A DNA stretch of 64,000 bases, taken from contig NC_089822.1 of the NCBI RefSeq assembly GCF_035046505.1, positions 218,608,419 to 218,672,418 on the forward strand. The letters run 5' to 3'. The DNA is from Tiliqua scincoides. Its lineage: Eukaryota; Chordata; Lepidosauria; Squamata; Scincidae. The position numbers and the translations under genes were made by a program. Position 1 is the stretch's first letter. Every line of letters starts with the position of its first letter. The notes beneath the pieces are model-generated. The model did not search any database and had not been told where the DNA came from. It was given only the letters and a program-made list of their open reading frames with translations. Below are positions 11,571 to 22,846 of the stretch, one piece after another.

Positions 11571-12470
11571 CCATAAGAAAACATGTTGGAAAGGAAAGGA
11601 AGGGAAAAGGTCTTTTGCTCACTAACCAGAAAGTTTCATAGACACATGGAAGCTCTGCATATCCCTGTCATTTTTAGACACCATTACATATGTTAGAAAA
11701 AACACCAGCTCTCCCAAGGAATAGAAGTAATCCCTCCATCCACTCCCTACTGATTAAAAGCCAGTTATCATAGAGGAATCTTCCTCTTTAGCTGGTTGAT
11801 TTCCAAATGTTTGCAGCCCAGGCCATTGCACAACTTAGCAGGGAGGGAACATACTTAGAAAAATATATTTGCGCTATGCCCTAAAGGTGGCAATGCTGGG
11901 GCTCCTCTTCAACTTAGGTGGTAAAGGAATTCCATCGCCAAAAGTCATAAAAGTCATAATTAGGAAGAGGTTCATGTTAAATCATGCTGTGGTATTAAAA
12001 CAGAGATCACGTTTTATATATTTATTCTTATATATATATTTTCTTATATATATATTTTCTTAGGGTTGAATTGCATCCCCCTCTTTTTTAAGGTAAGAAG
12101 GAAGCGATCATTCAGCCCTATTGTTGTCTGACAGTATTGCACTAATGGTGCCACACAATAATTCACAGAAAGTTTGGAGGAAGGTATGGAAAAATCCTTT
12201 GGGAAAGGCAAAAAAGAATGAAAATTTGTGAATTCACATGATTTTTTGTAGATCCCCCTACTTTGAGGGGAGGTATTGCTTTGGGCCCAGGGAAAGAGCA
12301 TGAAAGAGTTGCGAACCCCAGAAACAGCAGCATTCACAGCAAAATTGAACCTCCTTAAAGTTTGGTGCAGCATTGGTATGGATAGCTACCCAAATGTAAA
12401 GAATATTTTTATTTTAGAGCAGCTGGATGAGTCTACAGGGCAGCATACTCTTTCTGTTGCTGATCATTAA
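11571..12470. other. unique AT-rich DNA, no gene seen
   Basis: Contains an AT-rich low-complexity patch near 12,018-12,062 (repeated TATATATATTTTCTTA). No gene or transposon is recognised. Confidence 0.4.
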
Positions 12471-15221
12471 ATCAGAAGTGCAGGAATGATAAATAGCCTC
12501 AAAGATTCAATTCCATTTCTGAAGTTAAGCAGGTTTGACCCTGAAAGTTGACTTGATGTAAGTTGACTACCTGGAAATGATATGCACACTGGTATCAGGT
12601 ATTTGGAGTACAAGTGGATAGAAGTAACTTGAAAATGCAGCTAGCTTTTTAGGATCACAATATCTGGTGAAAAGCACATTCAAAGAGTGTATCCTTTGCC
12701 ATGTTTGGAAGCTGTAGCATTGGAAGTTCTCTCTGTGTATGCCAAAAGGGCACAGACTTCCTTTGCTTGTTTACCAGAACCCTGAAATCCACCAGCTGCA
12801 GCTGGGTGCAAAATAGGAGCTGGAGGCAGAGCCAGATGCAAATAGCTTGTCAAAGGAAGAAGCCAATTACCAACTGCACCCTATTAGCCATACAGAGGGA
12901 TAACCTGCATATGCAAGAATAAGTTGTTACATCTGAGTTACTACAGATCAAGGATTCTAACACAACACCAAAAATTAGACAGCAGTGGGCAGCACAAAGA
13001 CTGGGCCAAAAAGAGTTTTCTGTTTTGCAGATGAAGAATACTGAGGCTGAGAAATAAGAGATTAGCAGAAGCCGATCATAGTGGACTTTTTTTTTTTTTG
13101 CTAGTAATGTATGCAAGTGTTGCTTTTATTGGGAGTCAGAAACGCTTGCAGATCTACTCCAAATCACCCAGAGATCTGCCAAAAGATTCTGATTTACCTT
13201 CTACCTACCCCTGGTATAAGAAGGGGTATAAGGGGGGGGGGGATACATTTGAAGTGGTCCTAAAAAGATGTGAGAAGAAAAGGTAGGAAGAAAGAGGATG
13301 TTTTAAGCTGAAGAACCATACAATCCTTTAAATTTAAAACAAACAGTTGAACCAATCCACTTTAACTGTTCTAAGCTCAGATGCACTGTAGACCCTGCAT
13401 CTCTACGAATGACGTCCTGATAATTGACTTGATTCAGAGTTTGGTGTGCGAAGCAGGTGCAGGGCCTGTCCCTTCACATGGAAGAGAAGTCAGATGAAAT
13501 GATAAGTGGTGGAATGTCTGAAAGTGGGCACTGGCAGCAGGTGTGCAGAAATCATCCAGAAAGGCTTGGATTCAAAAATTATTTAAACGCTTTTGCTGTG
13601 CAGTTTCTCACATTTCAGCCCTCCTCCTCTGCCATTTATCTCAATTCCTCTCAACCTGTAGTTATCTTTTACATGAAAAATGCTGAATTTTTTTTTATTT
13701 TTTATTTTTACATTTCCAGAAAGAGGCTTTGTTAAGGCAAATTAAATCTTTATACTTCTGGAAATGTCTCTTTTCTTGAAATCCTTAATGTTGTACATTC
13801 ACCTCTCAGTGGAATCCTCTTTTCAACTTCATAGCATTTGGTGATAGACATGGCTAAGAGTAATGCGACTCATGTGGGATTTTTGTTTATGCATTCAAAG
13901 AGAAATACTCACCAGTCCCGCCTGACTATGCTTCAGTACAGCATGCAAAGGTGTATTTATTTTTCATGAGTTCAGGATGACCACAATATTCATGAACAGT
14001 TGAGTGAAATGAGGCCACAAGCGAGTTCAAATAGGTGATTCCACCAAATTAATAAAAATAAGCAGATTTGTACTGCATCTGCCCCTTGGAGATGACATCT
14101 GTCACAACGAACTGTGTGTACATTATCTGAATCGCAATGCCTAAGCAAATTTCTCATCATCCTCAAGGGTTCTGAATGATGTGCTTGAAGTAAGCGCTGA
14201 ATCAGGAATCCTGGGGGCCAGCTCAATTGCACCATTATTAAAGATGTGAACTTCTCTGCAGCATGTGAGAATAACATGTAGGGATGCCACAAATATGTGA
14301 GTAACATTTTATGAAGCCCTCAGCCCTTGTAGGAAAATAAACGCTTTTGTTGCTTGGTTTTGACTCACCACCACATGTTCTGAATAAGTGCGTGTGATGC
14401 CAGAAGTTGCTTATTTGAGTTGATCGATGCTGTCATATTGTCAGAGAATATAAAAAAAAGTTAACTGGTTCAGGATGTTGAAATATTTCCCTCTTCGTCT
14501 TTGGGTGCATTAGCTAGCAATGCCATTATGACCCCAAAGTGTCATGCTGTGGGTCATACCTAAACTATGTAAATTTGCCCACCATCTTCCCAAAGTTCGC
14601 ATATCTCCAGATCATGTTCTCCTCTTGACATTTACGATTTAGTGATGCATACCATGAACTTTCATCTCTGCGTTTTTTGAAGCCAAGCATAAATTGGATG
14701 GCATGAAAATATATACAATGCCATTATTCATCCACGCTGCAACTCTGAGTTGCTAACGCATCATTTTTCAGCCATCCTAACGGCTGCTGCTAGTACCAGA
14801 TTAAAAAACAACAAATGATTACAAAATACTTTACTAAAAATATACTAAAATTGATTTTTGAAAAAATTTGTCATTAAAATCATGGCTCAGCCTTCTGCCA
14901 ATAAAATGCTTCCATGAATACAGTTAGCAGAGCTTGTGATCCACCAAGTTTATTGCAACCCACCAGACGCTGAACAATCCCCTTGATTTTTTTTTGTATA
15001 GGCCTGTATATTATTCAAAGACTGACTACACTTCCACAAAATTCTAAGACTCAAGCTTGTTCCAATGGCAAAGACTGAACATAAGAATAATTCTCCATGT
15101 ACTCTCAACTGTTGATATTGAATGAAGAGGATAAGCCCTGTTTATTCCTCTAGAATTAGCTTCTTGATGCAGTTTTCTGAATTTCAATTAGCTATTTCTT
15201 CAATGAATTGAACAGTAGGTT
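12471..15221. other. repeat-poor stretch, no gene seen
   Basis: About 2.7 kb without any element family found elsewhere in the window. Frames are short and unremarkable. A regulatory or conserved non-coding role cannot be judged from one sequence. Confidence 0.4.
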
Positions 15222-15275
15222 ACATTGGGTCCCTTTAGGGAGAAGGGCGGCATATAAATAAAGTTTATTATTATT
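15222..15275 (+). repeat. L2-type LINE/SINE 3' tail with (ATT)n
   Basis: GGTCCCTTTAGGGAGAAGGG followed by CGGCATATAAATAAAG and ATT repeats, a diverged form of the tail seen at 57.43-57.49 kb. Confidence 0.7.
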
Positions 15276-15608
15276 GGTCCAGGATATCCTGTTCAAATCT
15301 TGCCCAATTTTTGTCTAAGACATGGACCAATGTAACATACTGTTCCATTTATTGAAGAAACAGCTAATTGGAATTCAGAAAACTGGAAGGATTAAGAAGC
15401 TTTGATAGGTCTGAAAGTTATGTCAGTTTATCAGGGTTTTCATTTAAACTACTATAATTTAGAATGCAGAAAAATGATGGGCACATGTTTATCTGAAGGA
15501 TGACAAATCCAGAAGAATGAAGATGTTCGCTGCACAAAGAACAGAGCAATTCTTTCCTTGAGTTTTGCCAGCTGGATGAAGAATGCATTGCCACAGAATC
15601 CCCTACGC

Positions 15609-17001
15609 CAGTGTTATTCAAACCGTGAGGTTTGTGCTCCTTAGGGTGGCACAAGGAACTCAAAGGGGAGGCGCGGGATGTCCTCTCGAAGTGATACAGT
15701 CACACCCCTGGGCAGAATACAAGCCCATCTTCTGCACTTTTTTTAAAGCAGAAGAAACGGGAGTTGCTCAGCTACTCCCTCCGAGAGTGACTGCAAGAGT
15801 GGCTGCTGCCGCCCCACCATCTTCTCCCTCCACTCCGAGGCTGCCGCCTTCTGTGTTCGCTGCATGTTGTTTCCAAAGCTCTTCAACTCCAACCCCCAGC
15901 TGGCAAGTACCAAGCATGCTCATTTTGCAGTCCTTGTCCTTGCTGACTGTCAGAAAGAAACCCTCCTTGATCCTTGTCTGGTTGGTTCCTAGTTCCCAGC
16001 CTGGAATCACTTCTCATCAAAGTGAAATCTCTCTTTTCAACCCCCTCCCTCTTCCACTCCCCCCTTTCCATCTCCAAACCTTCCTGCTTTCCTCCCCTCC
16101 CCAAATAAAACGCTTCCTATTTTACCAGTCACCAGGGGTCTTAAAGTTGCTTCCATGCAGTTGGTGGGGGGGGGGGGAGAGAGAAGCACACACTTTACTT
16201 GGCCAGGAGCAGAAAATGGGTACTGATTTTAAAGTGATTTATTAATCTTGTTGTTTGACAGAAGAGGAGAGGCTGTATTTTTAAAGTGATGAATCTTGCT
16301 ACTGGAAGGGAATACTTATCAGCCATTGATGAAGTGATTGCCAGCCCAATCCTATCCACACTTTCCTGGGAGTAAGCCCCATTGACTCTAATGGGACTTA
16401 CTTCTGAGTAGACATGCATAGGATTGAGCTGTGCATCTCCTAGTGTAGGAGACAAATCAGCTTCCTAACCAAACCCTTATCAGCTCTGATACATTTTCAT
16501 GGTCTATTTTTGTTTTCCCCACCAGCTGCTGGAAAAATTTAATTTTATTAAATTAATAAAGGGTTCAATCCTATCCAAGGAGAATGGGAGAAATGACTAG
16601 TTGGATTGGGGTCCGCAGGAGTGTGTGTGTGTGTGTAATGTTGGTCAGACTGGTTGTTCACAAAGTTCATTTGATAAAACAATTCTATTGGTATGCTTAC
16701 AAAGTTTAAAAAATGAGTCCTCCTGGACCAGACAAAATCTACCTACTCCAGCATCCTGTCTCCAACAGTGATCAGCAGCTGATCATTTATGAAGCGTGTA
16801 TATTGCTGTGTATTAATAATATATTTTTAAGATCTGCATTTAATTAATGATTAATTAATTAATATAATATAATCAATATTTCTGGCTACTTCCTGTTTAA
16901 TGGTGTCACTTCCAACCCTCAGGAACATGATGGGGAGTCATGGCCAACAGCCACGGGGGGGGTCAAGGGAGCCACTGGCCGGAAAAGTTTGAGTACCACT
17001 G
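15609..17001. mobile_element. old hAT-like element, interrupted
   Basis: Left end CAGTGTTATTCAAACCGTGA, right end AAAAGTTTGAGTACCACTG, which are imperfect inverted repeats. Flanks are CCCTACGC and CACTACGC (7 of 8 alike). The interior includes a CAATCCTA MITE (16,343-16,433), a short (GT)n (about 16,620-16,636), a G run and AT-rich DNA. The 220-codon frame at 15,583-16,245 falls mostly inside it and shows no transposase-like feature. Pairing of these two ends is an inference from orientation and flanks. Confidence 0.6.
16343..16433. repeat. CAATCCTA-type palindromic MITE, well preserved
   Basis: Begins CAGCCCAATCCTATCC and ends ATGCATAGGATTGAGCTG. The centre carries GTAAGCCCCATTGACTCTAA. It sits inside the hAT-like element at 15,609-17,001 and is therefore probably younger than it. 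Confidence 0.8.
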
Positions 17002-17420
17002 CACTACGCTAATGTAAGTTGAATTTGTGAGACCGTAATGAAACTATGACATCTTAGCATGACACCACTGGTACTTCAACTTCTTTGTCATCATAACTAT
17101 GACGGTATAAGGCAGCAGTTCCCAAACCTACCATGGTTAAAGTGCTCTGCAGTCATGGCACCTTTTCATGGCAGTGCAATCACCCAGCTCTCCCAGACAC
17201 CGCTATCTTCAATTGCACAAGATTTTATGCAATCTCATGCTGTTGTGTGATCTTGTGCAATTCTCATGCAATTCAAGATGGTGGCACTCAGGACAGACAA
17301 TAAGGAGAGCCCGCCAGGGATTTCCTGTGAATTCACCATGGCACCCTTGGGCAGTGAAGTGCACAGTTTGGGGACCACCAGTATGGGGAGAAGAAATTAA
17401 CAGTGTTTAAGGTGTTTAAG
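17002..17420. other. unique DNA, possibly another old MITE
   Basis: GGCAGCAGTTCCCAAACCTA near 17,112 and CAGTTTGGGGACCACCAGTA near 17,365 look like opposed ends of a decayed hAT-type MITE, but no duplication could be read. Confidence 0.4.
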
Positions 17421-17776
17421 GGCAGGAGGTCTGGTCTAGAGGGTTGAGCCTCCATTTACCTGAAGATAACATCCGCAGGTCGCCAGATCGAGGCCACTGG
17501 CACCGTGCGACCTTGAAGCAGCTGGCAGGCTGAGCCAAGTTATTCCATCTGCTCTGAGCGTGGGAGGATGGAGGCCAGAATGTTGCAACCAGTTCAGAAA
17601 GAAACATCTGAATGTTGTGGTTTCTTGAAAGATAGAACCTTCTTTCAAATTGTAAAAATTCCTATGGGGATTTGTAAAAATCCCTATGGGGATTTAATTA
17701 GCCTGCCTATGTAAACCGCCTTGAATAAAGTCCAAGGAGAAATCTGAGGACCAAGAAAGGCAGTATAGAAATACCT

Positions 17777-17838
<62 letters not shown>
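17421..17838 (+). mobile_element. tRNA-headed SINE with L2-like tail, copy A
   Basis: Head GGCAGGAGGTCTGGTCTAGA with an A-box-like TGGTCTAGAGGG (17,432-17,443) and a B-box-like AGATCGAGGCC (17,485-17,495), the layout of a tRNA pol III promoter. The 3' part GTAAACCGCCTTGA...GAAAGGCAGTATAGAAATA resembles the L2 tail at 57.43-57.49 kb and ends in (ATT)n. TTTAAG flanks both sides. Three further copies lie at 24.0, 30.5 and 39.4 kb on the minus strand. About 420 bp, no coding capacity. Confidence 0.8.
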
Positions 17839-17841
<3 letters not shown>

Positions 17842-19278
17842 TAAGATGCCATGGGGAGATGCAGGAAAGCTACCATCTCTCAGGACTAGATCCAACTTCC
17901 CCCAGTGGCATAAGTTTACAGCAGCAAAATATTTGCCATAAGTAAATACAAACCCTGAAAAGCCCAAGACATCTGCTCTCTCAAGTGTTTATTTTATTTT
18001 GCTTATTTAAGAAATTAGTATCCCACCTTTCCAAAGTATAACTCCAGCCTCAGGCAGTAAAAAAAAAATAAATATAATCAAAAAATAGAAGAGACCTATT
18101 AAAATTAGCAGTGATGATACACACCTGATAAAACAAGCTGAAAAGAGTCTTCTGGAATAAAAATGTATTTAGATGACATTTAAATGTCACAAGAGAAGGG
18201 GTGTGCCACAACCCTATAAGAAAAGAATTCCATGAATAGGGCATTGTGATCAAAAAGGTCCTGTCTCTGGTACTGCCTTCTAACCTCAAAATCAACTTCT
18301 AATAATGATGGACCAGAAAATGACCATAAGCTTGCAGTAGAACCTCTCCAACAGGACTGGTCTTCCATCTAGGCTCTGGATGTATTGTGGAGTCATCAAT
18401 ATGAAGAGTAGGTTGCTAATAATTAACCTTACATTTTTATGATCATTGTGGTTACCATGTAGTTCTCTTTTGCAGTGTGAACTCTCCACTTTGTCTTTTC
18501 ATTTTCTTGTGAAATAGATACAGTCAGGAATCTGTGAAAGACATCTAAGGCATTTCATGGTTTCATACAAACCATTCAATCTGCCCCAGCATGTTTCTGT
18601 TGGCCACAAAAGTGCGCCCAAATCCAGAAGTACCGTACTTCACTTTCTTCATCTGGGATGCATCCCATCCCTTCAGGGGCTTTGAGATTTCCTCAGCTTT
18701 AAATGGCTTCCCAGCCTATTCATAAACCATTTGAGTGGTTTACTACTTTCAGCCCAGCAAAGGACATTTAAACATTTTTGTCATGCTACCTCTAAATTGT
18801 AACCAATAATTGGGTGAGGGGGCATTGTATATTAGCAAATAATAAAGGAAACTACTTCCTACAAAATTACTCTCCACTCCTCCATGGCAAAGAGCAGAAG
18901 CTTCTGAATTTAATTCTCACAATTGCACATTAGATCATATATATTAAACACACAACTATCATCCTGCCACTCACAACCACATTTAACCTGCAAATGTGGC
19001 GTCCACCTGTTATTTCTTTGGCAATGCATTTGATTTACAGGATGGGAAAATATCAAATACAAAGCTAACCTTGCGCCTTGTTTTCTCCTGTGAGATAATT
19101 TTGAGCATTTCCCCATGACTTTAACATGGCTTCTGTGAGATTTTAAAATTAGCAATGGACACAGTACACCACCCTTCACCGCTTGCAAATAATGGTGAGT
19201 GAACATTTAGAGTGTAAGGTATGTGGATTGTGCAGAAACAAAGCATTAAACATGTACACTGGCCAAGATGTTATATAT
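17839..19278. other. unique AT-rich DNA, no gene seen
   Basis: No recognisable exon or element. Confidence 0.4.
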
Positions 19279-19309
19279 CAGTGTTTCCCAAACTGTGGGT
19301 GTCACACAG

Positions 19310-19637
19310 AAGGGAAGACTGAAAGAGGATAGCACTCTTCAAATACCTGAAGGGGTATCACACAGAAGAGAGCAAGTCCCTGTATCCTGCTGTCCCAGAA
19401 GGCAGAACTTGCTTACATGGGTTTAGGGTTACAGATTTTGAGCAGATTTTGGTGGAATGTTAGGAGAAATTTCTTAACAATCTGGCAATGGCCCCAGTTA
19501 CCTTACTCCCTAACTACAGAGATTGGACAACCATCTACTGGGGATTTGGATATCCTGTGGATATAGTTTTGAATATCCTGTGTTGAGCAGGTGGTTGGAT
19601 TAGATGATGTATAAGACCCCTTCCAACTCTATGATTC
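19310..19637 (+). mobile_element. CR1 LINE 3' fragment, older subfamily
   Basis: Carries the CR1 C-terminal coding part and 3' end: ATAGCACTCTTCAAATACCT, CCCAGAAGGCAGAAC, and the terminal CCTTCCAACTCTATGATTC. Strongly diverged and 5'-truncated. The opposite-strand relative is at 40.0-40.77 kb. Just upstream, CAGTGTTTCCCAAACTGTGG (19,279) resembles a hAT-type end. Confidence 0.75.
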
Positions 19638-20018
19638 ATAATATGAATAATTTGTAGTCCACAAAAACTTACGCTTTGATAAATATGTTAGGCCTTTGAT
19701 AAATGTGTTAGAATTCTGTTGTTCTTCATAAACAAGACCATGTTAGATATTGCAATTTTTTTTTACAAGGAAATCATGTCTATGTAAGAAAATGCATGGA
19801 AAGTGCATGCAGGTGACCACGACTGACAATCAGATACACTTCTGTTTCACAGAATGTGCATATGCTGCGCACATGCTGGAAACCACAGACAATTGTGGCT
19901 TCCAAAGATGTGTTCATACAATTAAATAGCTATGTGTATTATTACCACCCATGATGGTGGTACATTCTTTTTCCAATATGTCATAAATCTATCACCTGAC
20001 ATATCCAATATGTCATAA
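19638..20018. other. flank of LINE, with local duplication
   Basis: AT-rich DNA. Near its end TCCAATATGTCATAAATCTA and TCCAATATGTCATAAAGCTA form a direct repeat about 31 bp apart that reaches the LINE 5' junction. Confidence 0.5.
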
Positions 20019-20989
20019 AGCTATCACTACCCACTCTGCCAAAGATCTCCAGCAGCTCATGGATCGTTTTAGCAAGGCCTGCCAAGATTTTGGACTGACA
20101 ATCAGCCTGAAGAAAACACAGGTCATGGTTCAGGATGTGGACTTACCTCCCTGCATTACAATCTCTGCACATGAACTGGAGGTTGTCCATGACTTTGTGT
20201 ACCTTGGCTCAACGATCTCCGACACTCTTTCTCTCGATACCGAGCTAAACAAATGCATCGGTAAAGCAGCTACCACGTTTTCCAGACTCACAAAGAGAGT
20301 CTGGTCCAACAAGAAGCTGACGGAACATACCAAGATCCAGGTCTACAGAGCTTGCGTCCTGAGTACACTTCTGTACTGCAGCGAGTCATGGACTCTTCAC
20401 TCACAACAGGAGAGGAAACTGAATGCTTTCCACATGCGCTGCCTCCAACGTATTCTCGGCATCACCTGGCAGGACAAAGTTTCAAGCAACACAGTCCTGG
20501 AACGTGCTGGAATCCCTAGCATGTATGCACTACTGAAACAGAGACGCCTGCGTTGGCTCGGTCATGTCGTGAGAATGGATGATGGCCGGATCCCAAAGGA
20601 TCTCCTCTATGGAGAACTCGTGCAAGGAAAGCGCCCTACAGGTAGACCACAGCTGCGATACAAGGACATCTGCAAGAGGGATCTGAAGGCCTTAGGAGTG
20701 GACCTCAACAAGTGGGAAACCCTGGCCTCTGAGCGGCCCTCTTGGAGGCAGGCTGTGCAACATGGCCTTTCCCAGTTTGAAGAGACACTTGGCCAACAGT
20801 CTGAGGCTAAGAGGCAAAGAAGGAAGGCCCATAGCCAGGGAGACAGACCAGGGACAGACTGCACTTGCTCCCAGTGTGGAAGGGATTGTCACTCCCGAAT
20901 CGGCCTTTTCAGCCACACTAGACGCTGTTCCAGAACCACCTTTCAGAGCGCGATACCATAGTCTTTCGAGACTGAAGGTTGCCAACTAA
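20019..20989 (+). mobile_element. 5'-truncated non-LTR retrotransposon (LINE-X)
   Basis: A LINE 3' part that starts directly after the place of the RT catalytic motif and ends with ACCATAGTCTTTCGAGACTG and AAGGTTGCCAAC. CATAAATCTA stands on both sides (19,982-19,991 and 20,990-20,999), a likely target duplication. Shorter copies with the same 3' end are at 38.1, 41.1 and 45.6 kb, and the same tail ends the three 5S-derived SINEs. The clade is not resolved; it is neither the CR1 nor the L2 found here. 'LINE-X' is a label used only here. Confidence 0.85.
20020..20961 (+). CDS. C-terminal part of a LINE reverse transcriptase polyprotein, partial
   Basis: The frame runs open from 20,020 (AITTHSAKDLQQL) through the first Met at 20,059 to a stop after 20,958, about 313 codons. 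The beginning, FGLTISLKKTQVM, is the thumb-proximal part that follows the RT active site in LINEs. The middle carries RRLRWLGHVVRMDDGRIPKD and GKRPTGRPQLRYKDICKRDL, a C-terminal block common in several LINE clades. The end has CSQCGRDCHSRIGLFSHTRRC, a C-x2-C-x12-H-x3-C zinc finger (residues 270-290 counted from the Met), probably nucleic-acid binding. The endonuclease and RT core are missing through 5' truncation, so it cannot act alone. The absence of any stop over 313 codons suggests a fairly recent insertion. Confidence 0.85.
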   Translation, partial: AITTHSAKDLQQLMDRFSKACQDFGLTISLKKTQVMVQDVDLPPCITISAHELEVVHDFVYLGSTISDTLSLDTELNKCIGKAATTFSRLTKRVWSNKKLTEHTKIQVYRACVLSTLLYCSESWTLHSQQERKLNAFHMRCLQRILGITWQDKVSSNTVLERAGIPSMYALLKQRRLRWLGHVVRMDDGRIPKDLLYGELVQGKRPTGRPQLRYKDICKRDLKALGVDLNKWETLASERPSWRQAVQHGLSQFEETLGQQSEAKRQRRKAHSQGDRPGTDCTCSQCGRDCHSRIGLFSHTRRCSRTTFQSAIP

Positions 20990-20999
20990 CATAAATCTA

Positions 21000-21878
21000 G
21001 TTAGCAAGAGCAAAATGTTTAGTGACTCTTATGCCCCAATCCTATCCCCTCCAAATGGCACCAGTGCAGTCATGCCATGGGGGTACATGCTGTATCCCCT
21101 GATGTCCTATGGTTCTCCTGGAACCTATGCCAGCTCCATAGCTGCTGCACACAGATTTTCTGGCCATTTCCACTGGCAGATTTATCACTTGCTATAGCAA
21201 CACAGAATTTGCACCATCATTGGGTCACTTATAACAGCAGATCATGAGGACCGGACTTTTAGAAACCTAAAATGCTAAGAACACCCCTGTATAAACTGTT
21301 AGATACCAACATTGCTCCTTTCCCCATTCCTGTTCTGTGGGAATTCCCCATGTGCATATATTGCCAAAGCAGACTTTTCTGCAGGATCAGCCACCCTAGA
21401 AAGGTTCCTAAGGTAAAACAAAACCCAACAAACTGTCTGCAGGTAGTCTAACAAGAAACATTTATCAGGCAATAAATCGTGCCTTTAGATCGAAAGATTG
21501 GGATTTTAATCACAATTTAACTATAAATTATCAAATTAATAAATGCTAAATTACAGCTTGCAATTTAATTGCAGCACAAATGTTCCTCTCGGGCCAAAAT
21601 GGAAAGAGTCTAGACTACATGAAAGTCCTTATAGGCAATACAAGAGGTTTGACAGATGCTCAGTGATTGCATGCACCAACCACCTTTTTATTTGTCCACA
21701 AGCATTGATTCAGATTTGGTGTTCCAAAATTTCCCAGCCATTTTCTCCACACTGTGTCTCCTCTCTGTGAAAACAGAGAGCCCATTTCAGCCATTTTTTG
21801 GGAGGAGGGTGTGTGACAGATTCTGAAGATTTTCTCAGCCCCCCAACAGGCACTGTTTTTCATAGGGACACAACTGTT
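21000..21878. other. unique DNA, no gene seen
   Basis: CCCCAATCCTATCCCCTCC near 21,034 is one end of a CAATCCTA-type repeat. The rest is unrecognised AT-rich DNA. Confidence 0.4.
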
Positions 21879-22017
21879 ACCCTGCACATGCCCGATCTCG
21901 TCTGATCTCCGAAGCTAAGCAGGGTCAGGCCTGGTTAGTACTTGGATGGGAGACCGCCTGGGAATATCAGGTGCTGTAGGCTTGTACCATAGTCTTTCGA
22001 GACTGAAGGTTGCCAAC
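21879..22017 (+). mobile_element. 5S rRNA-derived SINE, copy 1
   Basis: The first ~110 bp match vertebrate 5S rRNA from about base 20 to its 3' end: CCCGATCTCGTCTGATCTCC, GAAGCTAAGCAGGGTCAGGC and the internal-promoter C box TGGATGGGAGACCGCCTGG. GCACATGCCC replaces the AACGCGCCC of 5S rRNA. The last ~29 bp, ACCATAGTCTTTCGAGACTG then AAGGTTGCCAAC, are the 3' end of LINE-X. It is therefore a SINE, not an rRNA gene. Transcription by pol III with mobilisation by LINE-X is inferred from this layout. Confidence 0.9.
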
Positions 22018-22846
22018 CACCCATAATATATTAAATGACTAGTGCTGATACAAATAGGCTACATTCCATGGCAATGAAAATGGGAGAGGGGGATTAGGCA
22101 TTTTCAGAAGTGGGAGACCAAACCTGTTAAAATTTTGTGAAGGTGACTTACTGCTGGTCAGTGATAGCATCAGGTGTCTTTTTTCTGTACAAGAAAGCAA
22201 CATTATGCTGCACCTCTGTGATGAATGCCTCTTCTCAGTGGTCTGGTACAGTCATCCACCTTTTTTCCCCTGGAAGTAGCCTCCGTTGACATCATTTCAT
22301 GATCTAGCAACATTCCCAGGGCATTCCAGGGGGAAAATGGTGGCCTGATGGAGCTGGCATTTGGGAAGAGGTCTAACATTTCCAGTACTGCTACTGCCAC
22401 CATCTAGAAAGGTGAAAGAAAGAAAAATCATCTGTTTTTCTCTCCACCACCAAACAGATGTAAATCACACACACATGCACCCAAATAAAAATTACAAGCG
22501 TTTTCTCTCCTGTTCCCTAAAGCTACCATGATCATCTGATTCCCCCACTCAGCATCCTTGAATTACAGTGGAATGGAATTGTATTTAATACCCAGGAGGA
22601 GATAAAGAAAGAGCTACCCTAAGTCCCATAGTCTGGAAGGTGTGCATATCAGTTTGTCAACATTGTTCTATACTCTTTTGTATAATTTCCCTGGGGATAC
22701 GACTGATCAAATGATCAAAGTGTGAAGTCTCATCAGGGCAAGAATCAAGTAATAGCTGGTAATTCTTGCAAATTAGTTATACTGTGTTGAGTGAGGCTGA
22801 CTTTCAAGTAAATATTTTTATGATTGTAGGCTAACAGTGCAATCTC
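22018..22846. other. unique DNA, no gene seen
   Basis: No recognisable element. Confidence 0.4.

Noticed and set aside
15583-16245. 220-codon frame as a gene
   Set aside because: It lies mostly in a decayed hAT-like element, is Pro/Ser/Leu-rich from a C/T-rich strand, and has no motif.
17707-17967. Poly-Asn protein (also near 39,317-39,592)
   Set aside because: Translations of ATT and ACA microsatellites in SINE tails.
19973-20030. Functional promoter repeat before the LINE-X frame
   Set aside because: The LINE is 5'-truncated inside its RT domain, so a promoter there would not belong to it.
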